A stretch of 64,000 nucleotides of DNA from Desertivirga xinjiangensis. GTDB taxonomy: Bacteria > Bacteroidota > Bacteroidia > Sphingobacteriales > Sphingobacteriaceae. A program made the translations under genes and the position numbers. Each line of letters begins with the position of its first letter. The first letter of the stretch is position 1. Where the stretch lies: NCBI RefSeq assembly GCF_024436435.1, contig NZ_JAFMZP010000012.1, positions 62,001-126,000 on the forward strand, written 5' to 3'. Below the pieces are notes generated by a model. It did not search any database and was not told the origin of the DNA. It saw only the letters and a list, made by a program, of their open reading frames with translations. Shown in pieces: positions 54,382 through 63,093 of this stretch.

Positions 54382-54966
54382 CTATTGCTGGAACTCAGCT
54401 TTCGGAATGTTGTATCTTATAAACAAAGTTCCAAGTCGATTATTAAATCCCATAACTGGGCTTGTCATGCTTATTAAGCTATCCTGCTGTGTTTGGACAT
54501 TAGTACTGTTAATTGCTAAATCAGAGTTATTACCAATAGTCGAGAAAGGTTTACCCTCGTCCTTTTTATTTGTTGATGAGACAATAATTCCTTTGTCGTT
54601 AATTAAAGCAATACGCTGAAAGTTCTTTTCTTTAACCATTTCATTCATATACAGGTTAACCTGACTCATATTGCCCTGCATCATTTCGGTTCGCACAGCC
54701 CATACAAATGGTTTAGCTAAAAGCTTCAAATGTTGTTCGTGTGCCTGGACTATCAAGCCTTTAGCTTCTTGCCTCAAACTGTTCTGTTTTGTTTCAGCAT
54801 TTTTTCTGAGGTTGCTGGTTTCAATGGATTTCCAAATCCAAAGACCAACAATAAGGAGTAAAGCAATAAGGATTGCAATGTAGAAAGTCTTCCTTGAAAC
54901 AGTAGGCGTATTTGCTGGGGTATGACGAGTTACCTCATCTTGTTGTGGTTTGTCGGTATGATCCAT
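54382..54966 (-). CDS. Membrane-anchored protein with extracytoplasmic sensor-like domain
   Basis: A 194-residue protein: a polar N-terminus, one membrane helix at about residues 27-45 (FYIAILIALLLIVGLWIW), then a helical linker and a PAS/Cache-like fold (NFQRIALINDKGIIVSSTNK, SPVMGFNNRLGTLFIRYNIP). It looks like the sensor half of a signalling protein with no output domain. It ends in TAG at 54384-54382, and the same frame stays open for 62 more codons. Function unknown; a stand-alone periplasmic ligand-binding protein or a truncated sensor are both possible. Confidence 0.6.
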   Translation of the reverse strand: MDHTDKPQQDEVTRHTPANTPTVSRKTFYIAILIALLLIVGLWIWKSIETSNLRKNAETKQNSLRQEAKGLIVQAHEQHLKLLAKPFVWAVRTEMMQGNMSQVNLYMNEMVKEKNFQRIALINDKGIIVSSTNKKDEGKPFSTIGNNSDLAINSTNVQTQQDSLISMTSPVMGFNNRLGTLFIRYNIPKAEFQQ

Positions 54967-55192
54967 ACAGGTATTTTAAATTAATAAATTATTCTCTTAG
55001 CTCTTTTGCGCTTACCAGTATCAAATTTCCCCCAATCAATGATGTTAATACTCTGCGGAGGTTATTAGATATAAGAACTAATCAAGTATTTAGTTTTCTT
55101 TATGTTAAACAGACGTTCCTCTCCGTGCAAATATTTCACTGTGCAAACATCTAACCTGGGAAACACTTTAAAGTCATGAAACCTGAAGATAG

Positions 55193-55805
55193 GAACCCGG
55201 AAAATTTGTTATACGAACCAACTCGGCTTTGAAATCGGTGTTTCATCAGGCGAACCTGACGGCAAAGAAACTGATATTTGCTACTGGCATTAAAGATTTG
55301 CTTGGGGATATAGAAGGGTTCGCGGCCTGTTGGGCATTAGGGCTATCCATTGCCCTTATTGCCATGGATATGAAGTGAGGAACGAAAAAACCGGAATTCT
55401 GGGGAACGGTGAACATATTTTTGATTTCACAAGGCTCACTTCCAATTGGACAAAGGACCTTACTCTGTTTACTAACGGCGCTTCAATTCTGACCGCCGAG
55501 CAAACAAGGCAGCTTGAAAAACACCAAATCAAAATAGTAGAAAAAGAAATGGAACGGCTAGTGCACAGCGGGGGACATCTCCAAAAAATTGTTTTCCATG
55601 ATGGCTTTGAATCATCACTAAAAGCGCTGCATACGCCTTCTCCTTTTGAACAACATTGCTCCATTCACGAAGCATTGGGATGTGATCCTTCCAGGAAACT
55701 AACGTAACTGGTGTCTTTGCCTTTGGCGATAACACAACCAGAATCCGTGCTGTAGCAAATGCTGTTGCGCAAGCACAGCTGGAATGGCGGCGAGCAAAAA
55801 AATGA
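55193..55805 (+). pseudogene. Thioredoxin-reductase-like FAD/NAD(P) oxidoreductase, degraded
   Basis: Three frames together give one protein. LTAKKLIFATGIKDLLGDIE (frame from 55193) continues after a 1-nt loss near 55332 as IHCPYCHGYEVRNEKTGILG, with the CPYCHGYE redox motif. After a further disruption near 55700 it becomes TGVFAFGDNTTRIRAVANAV, the FAD-binding end, with stop TGA at 55803-55805. The N-terminal FAD domain and part of the middle are missing. Intact relatives are about 300 residues. The longest open piece (55330-55707) has no proper start. Not functional. Confidence 0.85.
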
Positions 55806-55919
55806 TTTTGGAAGTGTTTTAAAAATTACTATTTCGTATCACCTCTGCCACATTTCTTAACCTAGTTTAAGAAGATTCTTTGATGCAAAAGCTTCCTTTG
55901 CTTTATAAAATTATCAAAT

Positions 55920-56267
55920 ATGTTACTGAATAGAATTAATCACATCAACGAGCTGGTTTTACAAGGTAAAGCCATGGAAGCATTTGAATTATATTACGAT
56001 GATAATGTTTCGATGCAGGAAAATGAATCAGAGCCTACAGTAGGGAAAGATGCAAATCGTCAGAGAGAAATTGATTTTTTTGGAAGCATCACAGAATTCC
56101 GGAGCGCAGAAGTCTTAAATGTAAGCGCTGGCGAGGATGTTACTATGGTCGAATGGCATTATGATTATACCCATAGAGATTGGGGAGTTAAAAACTACCG
56201 GCAGGTTTCCGTCCAAAAATGGAGAGACGGAAAAATTGTGGCGGAGAAGTTTTATTATCCTAACTGA
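55920..56267 (+). CDS. SnoaL/NTF2-like family protein
   Basis: A 115-residue single-domain protein with the cone-shaped NTF2-like pattern: INHINELVLQGKAMEAFELY, then YYDDNVSMQENE, FFGSITEFRSAEVLN and VEWHYDYTHRDWGVKNYRQV. Members are polyketide cyclases, isomerases or ligand binders. No signal peptide. It lies before the Crp-type gene (53 bp), possibly cotranscribed. Substrate unknown. Confidence 0.82.
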   Translation: MLLNRINHINELVLQGKAMEAFELYYDDNVSMQENESEPTVGKDANRQREIDFFGSITEFRSAEVLNVSAGEDVTMVEWHYDYTHRDWGVKNYRQVSVQKWRDGKIVAEKFYYPN

Positions 56268-56319
56268 TTTTTTTAAGTTTGAGTAGCATGTAGGGGTTAC
56301 ATGCTACTTTTTTAGACTG

Positions 56320-56922
56320 ATGTTTACCCTTCTCGTCAAACATATAACTAATGTAGTTTCTTTAAGCAACGAAGAAATTATATTACTTACCTCTCACTTT
56401 AAACACAAAACACTTAAGAAGAAGCAATACCTACTCGAACAGGGTGAAGTTGCCAGGTACGAATATTTTATAATAAAAGGATGTCTCAAAACTTTCAACG
56501 TCAACCAGGCAGGGGAAGAAAGCATTTTGTCTTTTTCCACCGAAAATTGGTGGGTAGGTGATTTGTATAGCTTCTGGACCGGCAATCCCTCTTCTTATAG
56601 TATCAGTGCACTGGAAGATTGCGAGCTATTGTACATCGACAATGACGTGCTTGAAACGCTTTATCTTTTAATCCCGAAACTAGAGCGCTATTTCAGGATA
56701 TTATTGAAGAATGCATACGTTGCATCCCAGCGCCGGATAATACTGACTATTAATCAGACCGCTGAAGAAAGATACATCGATTTCATTAAACGCTATCCCG
56801 ATCTGGAACAACGCATACCTCAATACATGGTTGCTTCTTATCTTGGAATTACTCCTGAGTTCTTAAGCAAGATCAGACGTAAGATCGCTCACAAACCCGT
56901 TGCTGTTGCGGCGGCTGAATAA
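56320..56922 (+). CDS. Crp/Fnr-family transcriptional regulator
   Basis: A 200-residue protein. The cyclic-nucleotide-binding-like beta roll (about residues 10-115) has KKKQYLLEQGEVARYEYFII and CLKTFNVNQAGEESILSF. A dimer helix and a C-terminal winged helix follow (RIPQYMVASYLGITPEFLSK, then IRRKI). The Bacteroidota group rarely binds cAMP, and the ligand is unknown. It stands next to the NTF2-like gene and may respond to stress. Confidence 0.88.
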   Translation: MFTLLVKHITNVVSLSNEEIILLTSHFKHKTLKKKQYLLEQGEVARYEYFIIKGCLKTFNVNQAGEESILSFSTENWWVGDLYSFWTGNPSSYSISALEDCELLYIDNDVLETLYLLIPKLERYFRILLKNAYVASQRRIILTINQTAEERYIDFIKRYPDLEQRIPQYMVASYLGITPEFLSKIRRKIAHKPVAVAAAE

Positions 56923-56969
56923 ATTGCTTTCATTTTTATCAATTTTTTAATATTCTCTTTAATTTTCCC

Positions 56970-57124
56970 CTATCTGGTGGCAGCGGTTGCATCCAAGCCT
57001 GCCGCTATTATTTCTAATTCAACCATTGCCCCGGTGTCGGTTACTTTTATTGGATGCCCCGCATCGGATAATTTTTCTGCAAAAATGCTCCTATAGCACC
57101 GGTCCCAACGATCCCTATTTTCAT
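56970..57124 (-). pseudogene. Remnant of an F420-type NADP oxidoreductase (NAD-binding domain)
   Basis: The minus-strand ATG at 57124 begins MKIGIVGTGAIG, a Rossmann GxGxxG start. A frame slip then restores IFAEKLSDAGHPIKVTD. A large internal deletion joins this to MVELEIIAAGLDATAATR and stop TAG at 56972-56970. It starts 15 bp after the LLM monooxygenase stop, so it was once the last gene of that operon. The intact family has about 200 residues; under 50 remain. Confidence 0.75.
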
Positions 57125-57139
57125 TATTTTTCTATTGTA

Positions 57140-58264
57140 TTATATTTTACTAAAAGCAGGGTGGGGCAACTCCAGATTGCCTCGAAGTGTATCAGATTCA
57201 TACTCGGTCCGAAATATGCCGCGTTCCTGCAAAATCGGTACGACTAAATCTATAAAATCCCGCAAGCCGTGGGGATGGTCCTGCCGGAGTATCAGCATAT
57301 CCATTGCGCCTTTTTCGTACCATTGCTGTACCTGGTCGGCCACTTTTTCGGCGGAGCCAAAAAACAGGGGGCGTGGGAGGCTGTAATAGGGAATCAGATG
57401 TAGAAGTTCCAGGTATTTTTCCTGTGCTTCCTGTTCTGTTCTGCCTACGATGGGGTTTTGGGATATTGATATAATAAAATCCTGCGGTCTTCTGCCTTTC
57501 AGGACTAACTGCCGCCTTAATTCCTGGGAAATAGCTAAGGTTTCCTCCAGGGTATTGCCATGGGTAAATACGCCGTCGGTATAACTGGTGGCGTGGTCGA
57601 TAAACTTTTGCGACATACCAGCTGTATACAGCACGGGCCGCCCCTGAACGGAACGGCTCAGGTTTAATGGCCCTTCTACCTGGAAATATTTTCCCCGGTA
57701 ATTCACCTTGTGCATTTTTCGTGGAGCCAGGAATATGCCATTTTCTTTATCCCGGATAAAGGCATCGTCTTCATAGGTGTCCCAAAGTCCGAGAACTATT
57801 TCCATAAATTCCTTATTCATGGGGTATTGGTCTGCCTTGCCTAAATGTCCGCGGCTGAAATTCACCATCCCTCCCGGATTGGAAGTAATGGCGTTTAAAG
57901 ACGCACGACCTTTGCTTATTTTATCCAGCGAAAGAATTTGCCGGGCAGCACTGTATGGGTCGGCATAAGAAGTGGAAATGGTAACCGAAAGTCCTATGTT
58001 TTTGGTGTGCATACTAAGGGCCGACATAATGGAAACTCCTTCAAACATACTCAGGTAGTGCGGAATGTTTCCCGGGCCAACGTGGCTCACGTCAACTAAA
58101 AAGAGCGTATCAAACTTGGCTGCTTCGGCCAGTTTTGCCTGTTGAATATAAAAATCGATATTCTCACTGGCATCCGCCGGCATTTCAGGATGTTGCCAGC
58201 CTACATGATTCCATCCCAGCCCATCAATGTTAGCTGCAAGCTTTAACTTTTTTCTTTTCTCCAT
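57140..58264 (-). CDS. LLM-class flavin-dependent monooxygenase, NtaA/SnaA/DszA family (short)
   Basis: A 374-residue TIM-barrel enzyme with LKLAANIDGLGWNHVGWQHP, FDTLFLVDVSH, GLSVTISTSYADPYSAARQI, SLDKISKGRASLNAITS and PVLYTAGMSQKF. It uses reduced FMN to oxidise small organic molecules, often sulfur or nitrogen compounds. Compared with the 450-residue paralogue upstream it lacks about 50-60 residues between EKYLELLHLIPYY and PLFFGSAEKVADQVQQW, an in-frame gap where family members usually carry a loop with helices. It follows that paralogue by 62 bp. Activity is uncertain. Confidence 0.85.
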   Translation of the reverse strand: MEKRKKLKLAANIDGLGWNHVGWQHPEMPADASENIDFYIQQAKLAEAAKFDTLFLVDVSHVGPGNIPHYLSMFEGVSIMSALSMHTKNIGLSVTISTSYADPYSAARQILSLDKISKGRASLNAITSNPGGMVNFSRGHLGKADQYPMNKEFMEIVLGLWDTYEDDAFIRDKENGIFLAPRKMHKVNYRGKYFQVEGPLNLSRSVQGRPVLYTAGMSQKFIDHATSYTDGVFTHGNTLEETLAISQELRRQLVLKGRRPQDFIISISQNPIVGRTEQEAQEKYLELLHLIPYYSLPRPLFFGSAEKVADQVQQWYEKGAMDMLILRQDHPHGLRDFIDLVVPILQERGIFRTEYESDTLRGNLELPHPAFSKI

Positions 58265-58326
58265 ACCATGTAATGTTGATGGCTCATGCTACCTATTTAA
58301 AAATATGTCCTATGGGTATTAGTAAT

Positions 58327-59679
58327 TTAAATTGCGTGAGCGCTTTTCGTTTCAAACTCAGCAAAACCATTTCGGTAGGGTAAGCCTAAATGCTCCCGAA
58401 GCGTGGAACCTGTATACTCCGAACGCAGTAAACCTCTTTTTTGTAAAATAGGCACTACCTGTTCTACGAAATCAGCCAATGAACTCAATCCGGAGTCCCC
58501 GATGATGTTAAACCCTTTTCCTACGCCGGCTTCAAACCACTGCTGCAATTTATCCGCGATACTCTCGGGCGTACCCAGGAATACGGGATGGTAATTGATA
58601 GGGCCGTGTGCCAAAACCTCCCGGATAGTAAAACCCTTCATAGCCAAATCGTAGGCATATTGAGAGCGGTGATCTGTACGGTTAGGACGGGCGAGTTTTA
58701 ATAAGTGGTCTGGGATGGGGGCATCAATATCAAGTCCGGCTATCGGAATACTTAGCATGTGGCTTAAATACTGCTGCCGCCTGACTGGTTCTCCTAGTTC
58801 ATCTAGAGCAATTCGTCTTTCCAGCGCTTCTTTTTCAGAGGAAGCAATGGAAACTCCGATTCCATTGAATATTGTAAATTGATCAGGATTGCGGCCCGAG
58901 TGTTTGATACTTGCCGATAGCTGCTGCCAAAATGCGGCCGCATATTCCAGGGTAGGCGGGTTACCGTACATAGCATCGGCCTTGGTGGCCGCAAAATTAT
59001 AACCATACTCTCCGCCACCGGCGGTAAATATAACGGGCATGCCCTGCGGTGATGGTGGCAGGTTAATTGGTCCTCGGGATGAGACATACTCTCCCTGGAA
59101 GTTTATGGGTTGGATCAGCTTATCATCCGCGAAAACCCCGGAAGCTACATCTAATTTTAAAGCCCCTTCGGGCCAGCTGCCCCATAGGCGGAGTACAGCT
59201 TCCCATACTTCCCGGGCCCGGCCATGTTTTTCCCCGTGTTCCGGCGTGCCGGCAAAGTAGTTAAGCAAAGCCCTTGGATTACCGGTTGTCACAACGTTCC
59301 AGCCCATTCTTCCTTTGCTCACCAAATCAAGCGTCCGCATGGTACGGGCAATACTATAAGGTTCCTTGATGGAAGTGGACATGGTGCTGATAAGCCCCAC
59401 CCGCTCAGTCGCCTTGGCCATTAGGGCCATCAAGACAATTGGATCTAAGCTACTTCCCTGCGGGGTTTTGGCGATATCGTCGCTTATTGCCGGAACATCT
59501 ACTAAAAAGAACCCATCTAACTTTCCTTTTTCCGCGAGCTGTGCCCCGTTAATAAAGACATCCTCGTTTATAAAGGCGGCTTTATCTTCTCCCGGCCAGC
59601 GCCAACCGCCCGGCTCCAGCCCTTGCCCAGCAGACAATTGCGCAATGATGTGCATTTGTCCCTTATTATTTTTATTCAT
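58327..59679 (-). CDS. LLM-class flavin-dependent monooxygenase, NtaA/SnaA/DszA family
   Basis: A 450-residue enzyme of normal family length. Signatures: GWRWPGEDKAAFINEDVFIN, LDGFFLVDVPA, RVGLISTMSTSIKEPYSIAR, LVSKGRMGWNVVTTGNPRAL, MPVIFTAGGGEYGYN and PVFLGTPESIADKLQQWFEA. It needs reduced FMN from a separate reductase. The nearby nitroreductase-like gene could have provided that but is frameshifted. Substrates in this family include sulfonates, sulfides and aminopolycarboxylates; none can be picked from sequence. Confidence 0.9.
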   Translation of the reverse strand: MNKNNKGQMHIIAQLSAGQGLEPGGWRWPGEDKAAFINEDVFINGAQLAEKGKLDGFFLVDVPAISDDIAKTPQGSSLDPIVLMALMAKATERVGLISTMSTSIKEPYSIARTMRTLDLVSKGRMGWNVVTTGNPRALLNYFAGTPEHGEKHGRAREVWEAVLRLWGSWPEGALKLDVASGVFADDKLIQPINFQGEYVSSRGPINLPPSPQGMPVIFTAGGGEYGYNFAATKADAMYGNPPTLEYAAAFWQQLSASIKHSGRNPDQFTIFNGIGVSIASSEKEALERRIALDELGEPVRRQQYLSHMLSIPIAGLDIDAPIPDHLLKLARPNRTDHRSQYAYDLAMKGFTIREVLAHGPINYHPVFLGTPESIADKLQQWFEAGVGKGFNIIGDSGLSSLADFVEQVVPILQKRGLLRSEYTGSTLREHLGLPYRNGFAEFETKSAHAI

Positions 59680-59799
59680 AACCTTAACTTTTTCTATTTT
59701 AAGAACCAGACCGATGCCTTGACTCTCGTTTATGTTTTTACAAAAATTTTAATTGCGTTTTATGAGATTCGCGCTTTGGCTACCTTGTAATCAACTTGC

Positions 59800-60810
59800 T
59801 CAGTTTGCTACCTCGATCACTACCTTACCAATATGGTTTCCACTTTCGATGCGTTGATACGCAGCCTGGTATTCCGCAAAAGGAAACACCTGGTCAATGA
59901 CGGGTTTTACTTTGTGCATGGCCATTGCAGTAAGTAGGGCGTCGAAATTCGTTCTAGGACCAATGCCCGTGCCATGGACACTTAAGGCGCGGGAAAGTAT
60001 GTCAATCGGAGGTATCCCGCCACCAAAGCCGCTAACGAAACCTACGATGGTTATATCACCGCCTTTTCGGGTTGAAGCTGCCGATTTTACAATCGTTTTG
60101 TCCCCGGCAATATCGACCACTTTATCTACGCCTTTACCGCCGGTAAGGGAAAGTATCTCATGTTCCCAATCTGGATACCTGCGGTAATTAACGACCGCTT
60201 CTGCTCCTAATTCCTTTAGTTTTTCCGATTTTTCATCTGTAGAGGTAATCGCCAGGACGCGGGCGCCGAACATGCGCGCTACTTGGAGGGAAAACAGGGC
60301 AACTCCACCTGTGCCTTGGACCAATACTGTTTGACCCGGTTGCAGCGGCGACCCCAGGTTAAGGGCAGTCCAGGCTGTAACGGCGGCGCAAAGCAGCGAT
60401 GCCGCCTCGATATAAGACATATAGGCAGGTATCTGAACGATTCCATTTTCATGCACAAGGATATATTCAGCTAACCAGCCATCTGTGGCCATACCCAAGC
60501 TGTCGGCCTGATATTCCGGAAGATTACCTCCTCCAATCCAGTGAGGGTGACAATTGGCGCTAACACGGTCACCAACTTTTGCCCGTGTAACGCCCTCTCC
60601 AATAGCAAAAACTTCCCCAGCACCATCTGATAATGGCACCCCGGTCTTCTGAAATGGGCCGCCATACTCACCATCCAATATCGCCTGGTCCCGGTAGTTC
60701 AGGGAAGCAGCATGTACCTTGATCAGTACATCATAACGGCCCGGCATAGGGATGGGCTCTTCATTCAAAGCCAAGCTTCGGCCTTCATTCGTAAATCTGA
60801 TAGCTTTCAT
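59800..60810 (-). CDS. MDR-superfamily NAD(P)H-dependent reductase, quinone-oxidoreductase type
   Basis: A 336-residue medium-chain dehydrogenase/reductase. The N-terminal catalytic domain has AASLNYRDQAILDG, GVPLSDGAGEVFAIGEG and VTRAKVGDRV. The Rossmann domain has TVLVQGTGGVALFSLQVARM and ADPH-type spacing replaced by ITSTDEKSEKLKELGAEAV. The classical structural-zinc cysteine set is absent, so it is the zinc-independent group. It acts on quinones or unsaturated carbonyls. It lies 120 bp upstream of the monooxygenases and 10 bp after the nitroreductase stop, in one operon. Confidence 0.88.
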   Translation of the reverse strand: MKAIRFTNEGRSLALNEEPIPMPGRYDVLIKVHAASLNYRDQAILDGEYGGPFQKTGVPLSDGAGEVFAIGEGVTRAKVGDRVSANCHPHWIGGGNLPEYQADSLGMATDGWLAEYILVHENGIVQIPAYMSYIEAASLLCAAVTAWTALNLGSPLQPGQTVLVQGTGGVALFSLQVARMFGARVLAITSTDEKSEKLKELGAEAVVNYRRYPDWEHEILSLTGGKGVDKVVDIAGDKTIVKSAASTRKGGDITIVGFVSGFGGGIPPIDILSRALSVHGTGIGPRTNFDALLTAMAMHKVKPVIDQVFPFAEYQAAYQRIESGNHIGKVVIEVAN

Positions 60811-60820
60811 TTTTAAAGGT

Positions 60821-61545
60821 TTACTGGTGAAATGTTACACTACTGGCAATCGAATCCCGGCCCATCCTAATAGAATTGCCAGGTGCATCGGGATCAGCGT
60901 ATCCGAAAGAAATCCCCATTAGCAGCTTAAACTCGTCCGAAATATTCAGTACTTGCCTTGTCGTCTCTGCGAAAAAGCCTAAACCAGTTTGTGGAATTCC
61001 GGCTAACCCGTGATCCGTAAGGGATAGAAGAAAAGTTTGTGCAACATACCTATGTCGGATGCTACCCGGACATGATCGCCGAAGGAAGGCATAAAGAGAA
61101 AAGCCGCTTGTGGCGCATTATAAAATTTCCAATTCAGCGCTTCGACTGCTTTGCGACTTTGCTTATCACCCCGCGCTACCCCCATCCCTTCATCATATGC
61201 CTTCCCTTGCGCCTTCTGACGATCGGAGTAAGTACCATAGAAATGATTATTATCAAATGTAAAGTCCGGGGTGAAATTACCGGCTTCAAGTTCCTGCAAT
61301 AAAGCTGCTGAGAGTTCTTTTAATTTCTCTCCGGAAACAACGTGTGTACTCCAAGGCTGCGTATTGCAGTTAGAGGGAGCCTGCTGCGCATCCTCCAGAA
61401 CCGAAGTAATTATTTCCGCAGGAACAGAGGTAGGTAAGAATCCCCGGCAGGATTTCCGCAGTCGGATAAGCTTATTAAATGGCACGCTTTCCTTTCTGTT
61501 TTCATCTATTTTATCAAACTTTGTCAAATCCATAAGCCATCTCAA
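60821..61545 (-). pseudogene. Nitroreductase-family FMN oxidoreductase, frameshifted
   Basis: The first frame starts MRWLMDLTKFDKIDENRKES and has KLIRLRKSCRGFLPTSVPAE, AQQAPSNCNTQPWSTHVVSG and ASDIGM. It then slips after GML near 61040, where a single missing base gives an early stop after 180 residues. In the neighbouring frame the family tail continues: QTFLLSLTDHGLAGIPQTGL, GFFAETTRQVLNIS, LLMGISFGYADPDAPGNSIR and stop TAA at 60823-60821. The restored protein would be about 240 residues. The lost part contributes to FMN binding, so the product is probably inactive. It is the first gene of the monooxygenase operon. Confidence 0.88.
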
Positions 61546-61836
61546 ATTTCTTGCAAAGCTAGCTTATTTGCACTTTCCAATGTATAGTGCTTTCCCAAAG
61601 GAAAGCACAAAATGACATTGGAAATAGATAGTGATAAATTCTAGTGCAACAAATCGAAATGCCATCATTCGAAGTTCCTTTGTCCTTCGTTAATTCATTC
61701 ACTGATTCTGCGAATGATCTTGTATGTCTCAGTGGCGTAAGTGCATCAAGTCGGCGACTTTTTTCTATAAGGCAGTTGCTAAACCTGTTGAGAAAGGTCT
61801 AGCTCGTAACGCCAATGTCCTTTAACAATCATTATA

Positions 61837-61866
61837 TTGAAATACTACTCAATTTGCTGTATTTTG
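61837..61866 (+). promoter_or_regulatory. Probable promoter of the HxlR-type gene
   Basis: TTG at 61837-61839 and TATTTTG at 61860-61866 with 20 bp between, close to the Bacteroidota consensus, 37 bp before the ATG at 61904. The rest of the 358-bp divergent region (61546-61903) has no supported ORF. Confidence 0.5.
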
Positions 61867-61872
61867 TATAGT

Positions 61873-61895
61873 AATTTACTGGAAGAAAGTAAATT
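61873..61895 (+). promoter_or_regulatory. Inverted repeat between promoter and HxlR start, candidate operator
   Basis: AATTTACT (61873-61880) and AGTAAATT (61888-61895) are perfect 8-bp arms with a 7-nt centre, placed just after the -7 box and 8 bp before the ATG. HxlR dimers bind inverted repeats near their own and divergent promoters, so this may be an autoregulatory site. Confidence 0.5.
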
Positions 61896-61903
61896 TTGAA
61901 ATA

Positions 61904-62250
61904 ATGGCGGTTAAAAAAGAACATAATGAATGCCTTGATACCATTAAGCCTGTTCGTGATGCCCTTGATGTCATCAACGGAAAATGGAAATTGGCTGTCA
62001 TTATTTCAATTGGGGTAGGGAACGACCGTTTTACAGATATTCAGGAAAGTATCCCAGGTATTACACCTAAAGTATTAGCTAAAGAGCTGAAAGAATTGGA
62101 ACAGCATCAACTAATCAAAAGGATCATTACCGAAAGCTATCCCATCAAGATCTCCTACAATTGGAGAGTTATGCAGATACCTTAGCGCCCGTTATCTATT
62201 CTTTAAAGGATTGGGGATTGAACCATAAAAAGAAAATTACAGATAGGTAA
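61904..62250 (+). pseudogene. HxlR-family regulator with C-terminal frameshift
   Basis: The open frame gives 93 residues with the HxlR winged helix: ALDVINGKWKLAVIISIGVG, RFTDIQESIPGITPKVLAKE and LKELEQHQLIKRIITESYPI. At ISY the frame breaks (1 nt missing near 62158). The other frame continues LESYADTLAPVIYSLKDWGL, then NHKKKITDR and stop TAA at 62248-62250, the standard end of the family. The DNA-binding part is intact while the dimer helix is lost, so residual binding is possible. It is divergent from the monooxygenase operon, which it presumably controlled. Confidence 0.82.
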
Positions 62251-62349
62251 TCCTAACTTGATGGCGAAGAGAAACGGGTGCGATACCTGCAGAATTTCGC
62301 GCTTATATACGGGAGATGTGCACTGAAATAGATGTTTTAGAACTTCAAA

Positions 62350-62385
62350 GTTAGGTTCAAAAAGTCATGACTTTTTGAACCTAAC
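62350..62385. terminator. Perfect 36-bp palindrome between convergent genes
   Basis: The arm GTTAGGTTCAAAAAGTCA (62350-62367) is followed at once by its exact reverse complement (62368-62385). It lies between the HxlR remnant and the LytTR gene stop (62392). It could act as a two-way terminator with its A5/T5 runs, though it has no GC-rich stem base; an operator or mobile-element scar is the alternative. Confidence 0.55.
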
Positions 62386-62391
62386 AATTTA

Positions 62392-63093
62392 TCACGGAGC
62401 CGGCTTCATTAGCTTCTTGTATAATTCATCCCTGCCTACCTTTGATAAGGGGATCTTAACCCCCTGAATAAACACCTCGTTTTTCTCCAACTTATTGACA
62501 TGAGCTAACGAGACAATATAAGACTTATGAACACGCGTAAAGGTAGATGCAGGTAATTGTTCATGTATTTTGGAAAGCGTAATACGTGACAAAGTTCTCC
62601 TGTTACTTTCAATTATGCTCACGTAGTTGTCTTCAGCTTTTATGTATAGTATGTCATCGCAGTCAATCCGAATCCAATTATGACCATCCTTAATAAATAA
62701 AGAGGGTCTTTGTTTAGGATTGTTAACTGTATCTTTCGATTTCACCTTTTCCTGCGTTCGGGTACAAGCATCGAGAAATCTCGGAAAACAAATAGGCTTT
62801 AAAAGATAGTCGGTTGCTGCTAACTCAAATCCTTTTAAAGCATACTCTGAATAAGCAGTGGTAAAAACAATTTGACAAGAATCTTTTAGTTTAGTGGCAA
62901 GTTCAATACCTGACATATCGGGCATGGAAATATCAATAAACGCAAGATCTATGGTGTTGTGTCTGATGTAGGTTAATGCTTCTGAAGGACGGATAAAGCA
63001 TGCTTTAAGTTGCACAAAGGGAACTTTCTCTGCATAGACTTTTATTACTTCTAACGCAGGAGGTTCATCATCTATCGCAATCGCCTTTATCAT
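62392..63093 (-). CDS. LytTR-type response regulator
   Basis: A 233-residue protein. The receiver domain (1-120) has AIDDEPPALEVI, the phospho-acceptor Asp in DLAFIDISMPDMSGIELA, TTAYSEYALKGFELAATDYL and the conserved LKP Lys. The C-terminal LytTR DNA-binding domain (about 135-230) has ILYIKAEDNYVSIIES, RTLSRITLSKIHEQLP and FTRVHKSYIVSLAHV. Such regulators normally pair with a YehU/LytS-type kinase encoded next door. Here the neighbour is a TlpA-like gene that it overlaps by 4 bp, so the kinase is beyond the window or elsewhere. Confidence 0.93.
   Translation of the reverse strand: MIKAIAIDDEPPALEVIKVYAEKVPFVQLKACFIRPSEALTYIRHNTIDLAFIDISMPDMSGIELATKLKDSCQIVFTTAYSEYALKGFELAATDYLLKPICFPRFLDACTRTQEKVKSKDTVNNPKQRPSLFIKDGHNWIRIDCDDILYIKAEDNYVSIIESNRRTLSRITLSKIHEQLPASTFTRVHKSYIVSLAHVNKLEKNEVFIQGVKIPLSKVGRDELYKKLMKPAP

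Noticed and set aside
62251-62349. Protein-like frame ETGAIPAEFRAYIREMCTEI then DVLELQS and stop, before the 36-bp palindrome
   Set aside because: Composition looks coding, but there is no start, it is about 30 codons, and I recognise no family. It may be the tail of a lost gene.
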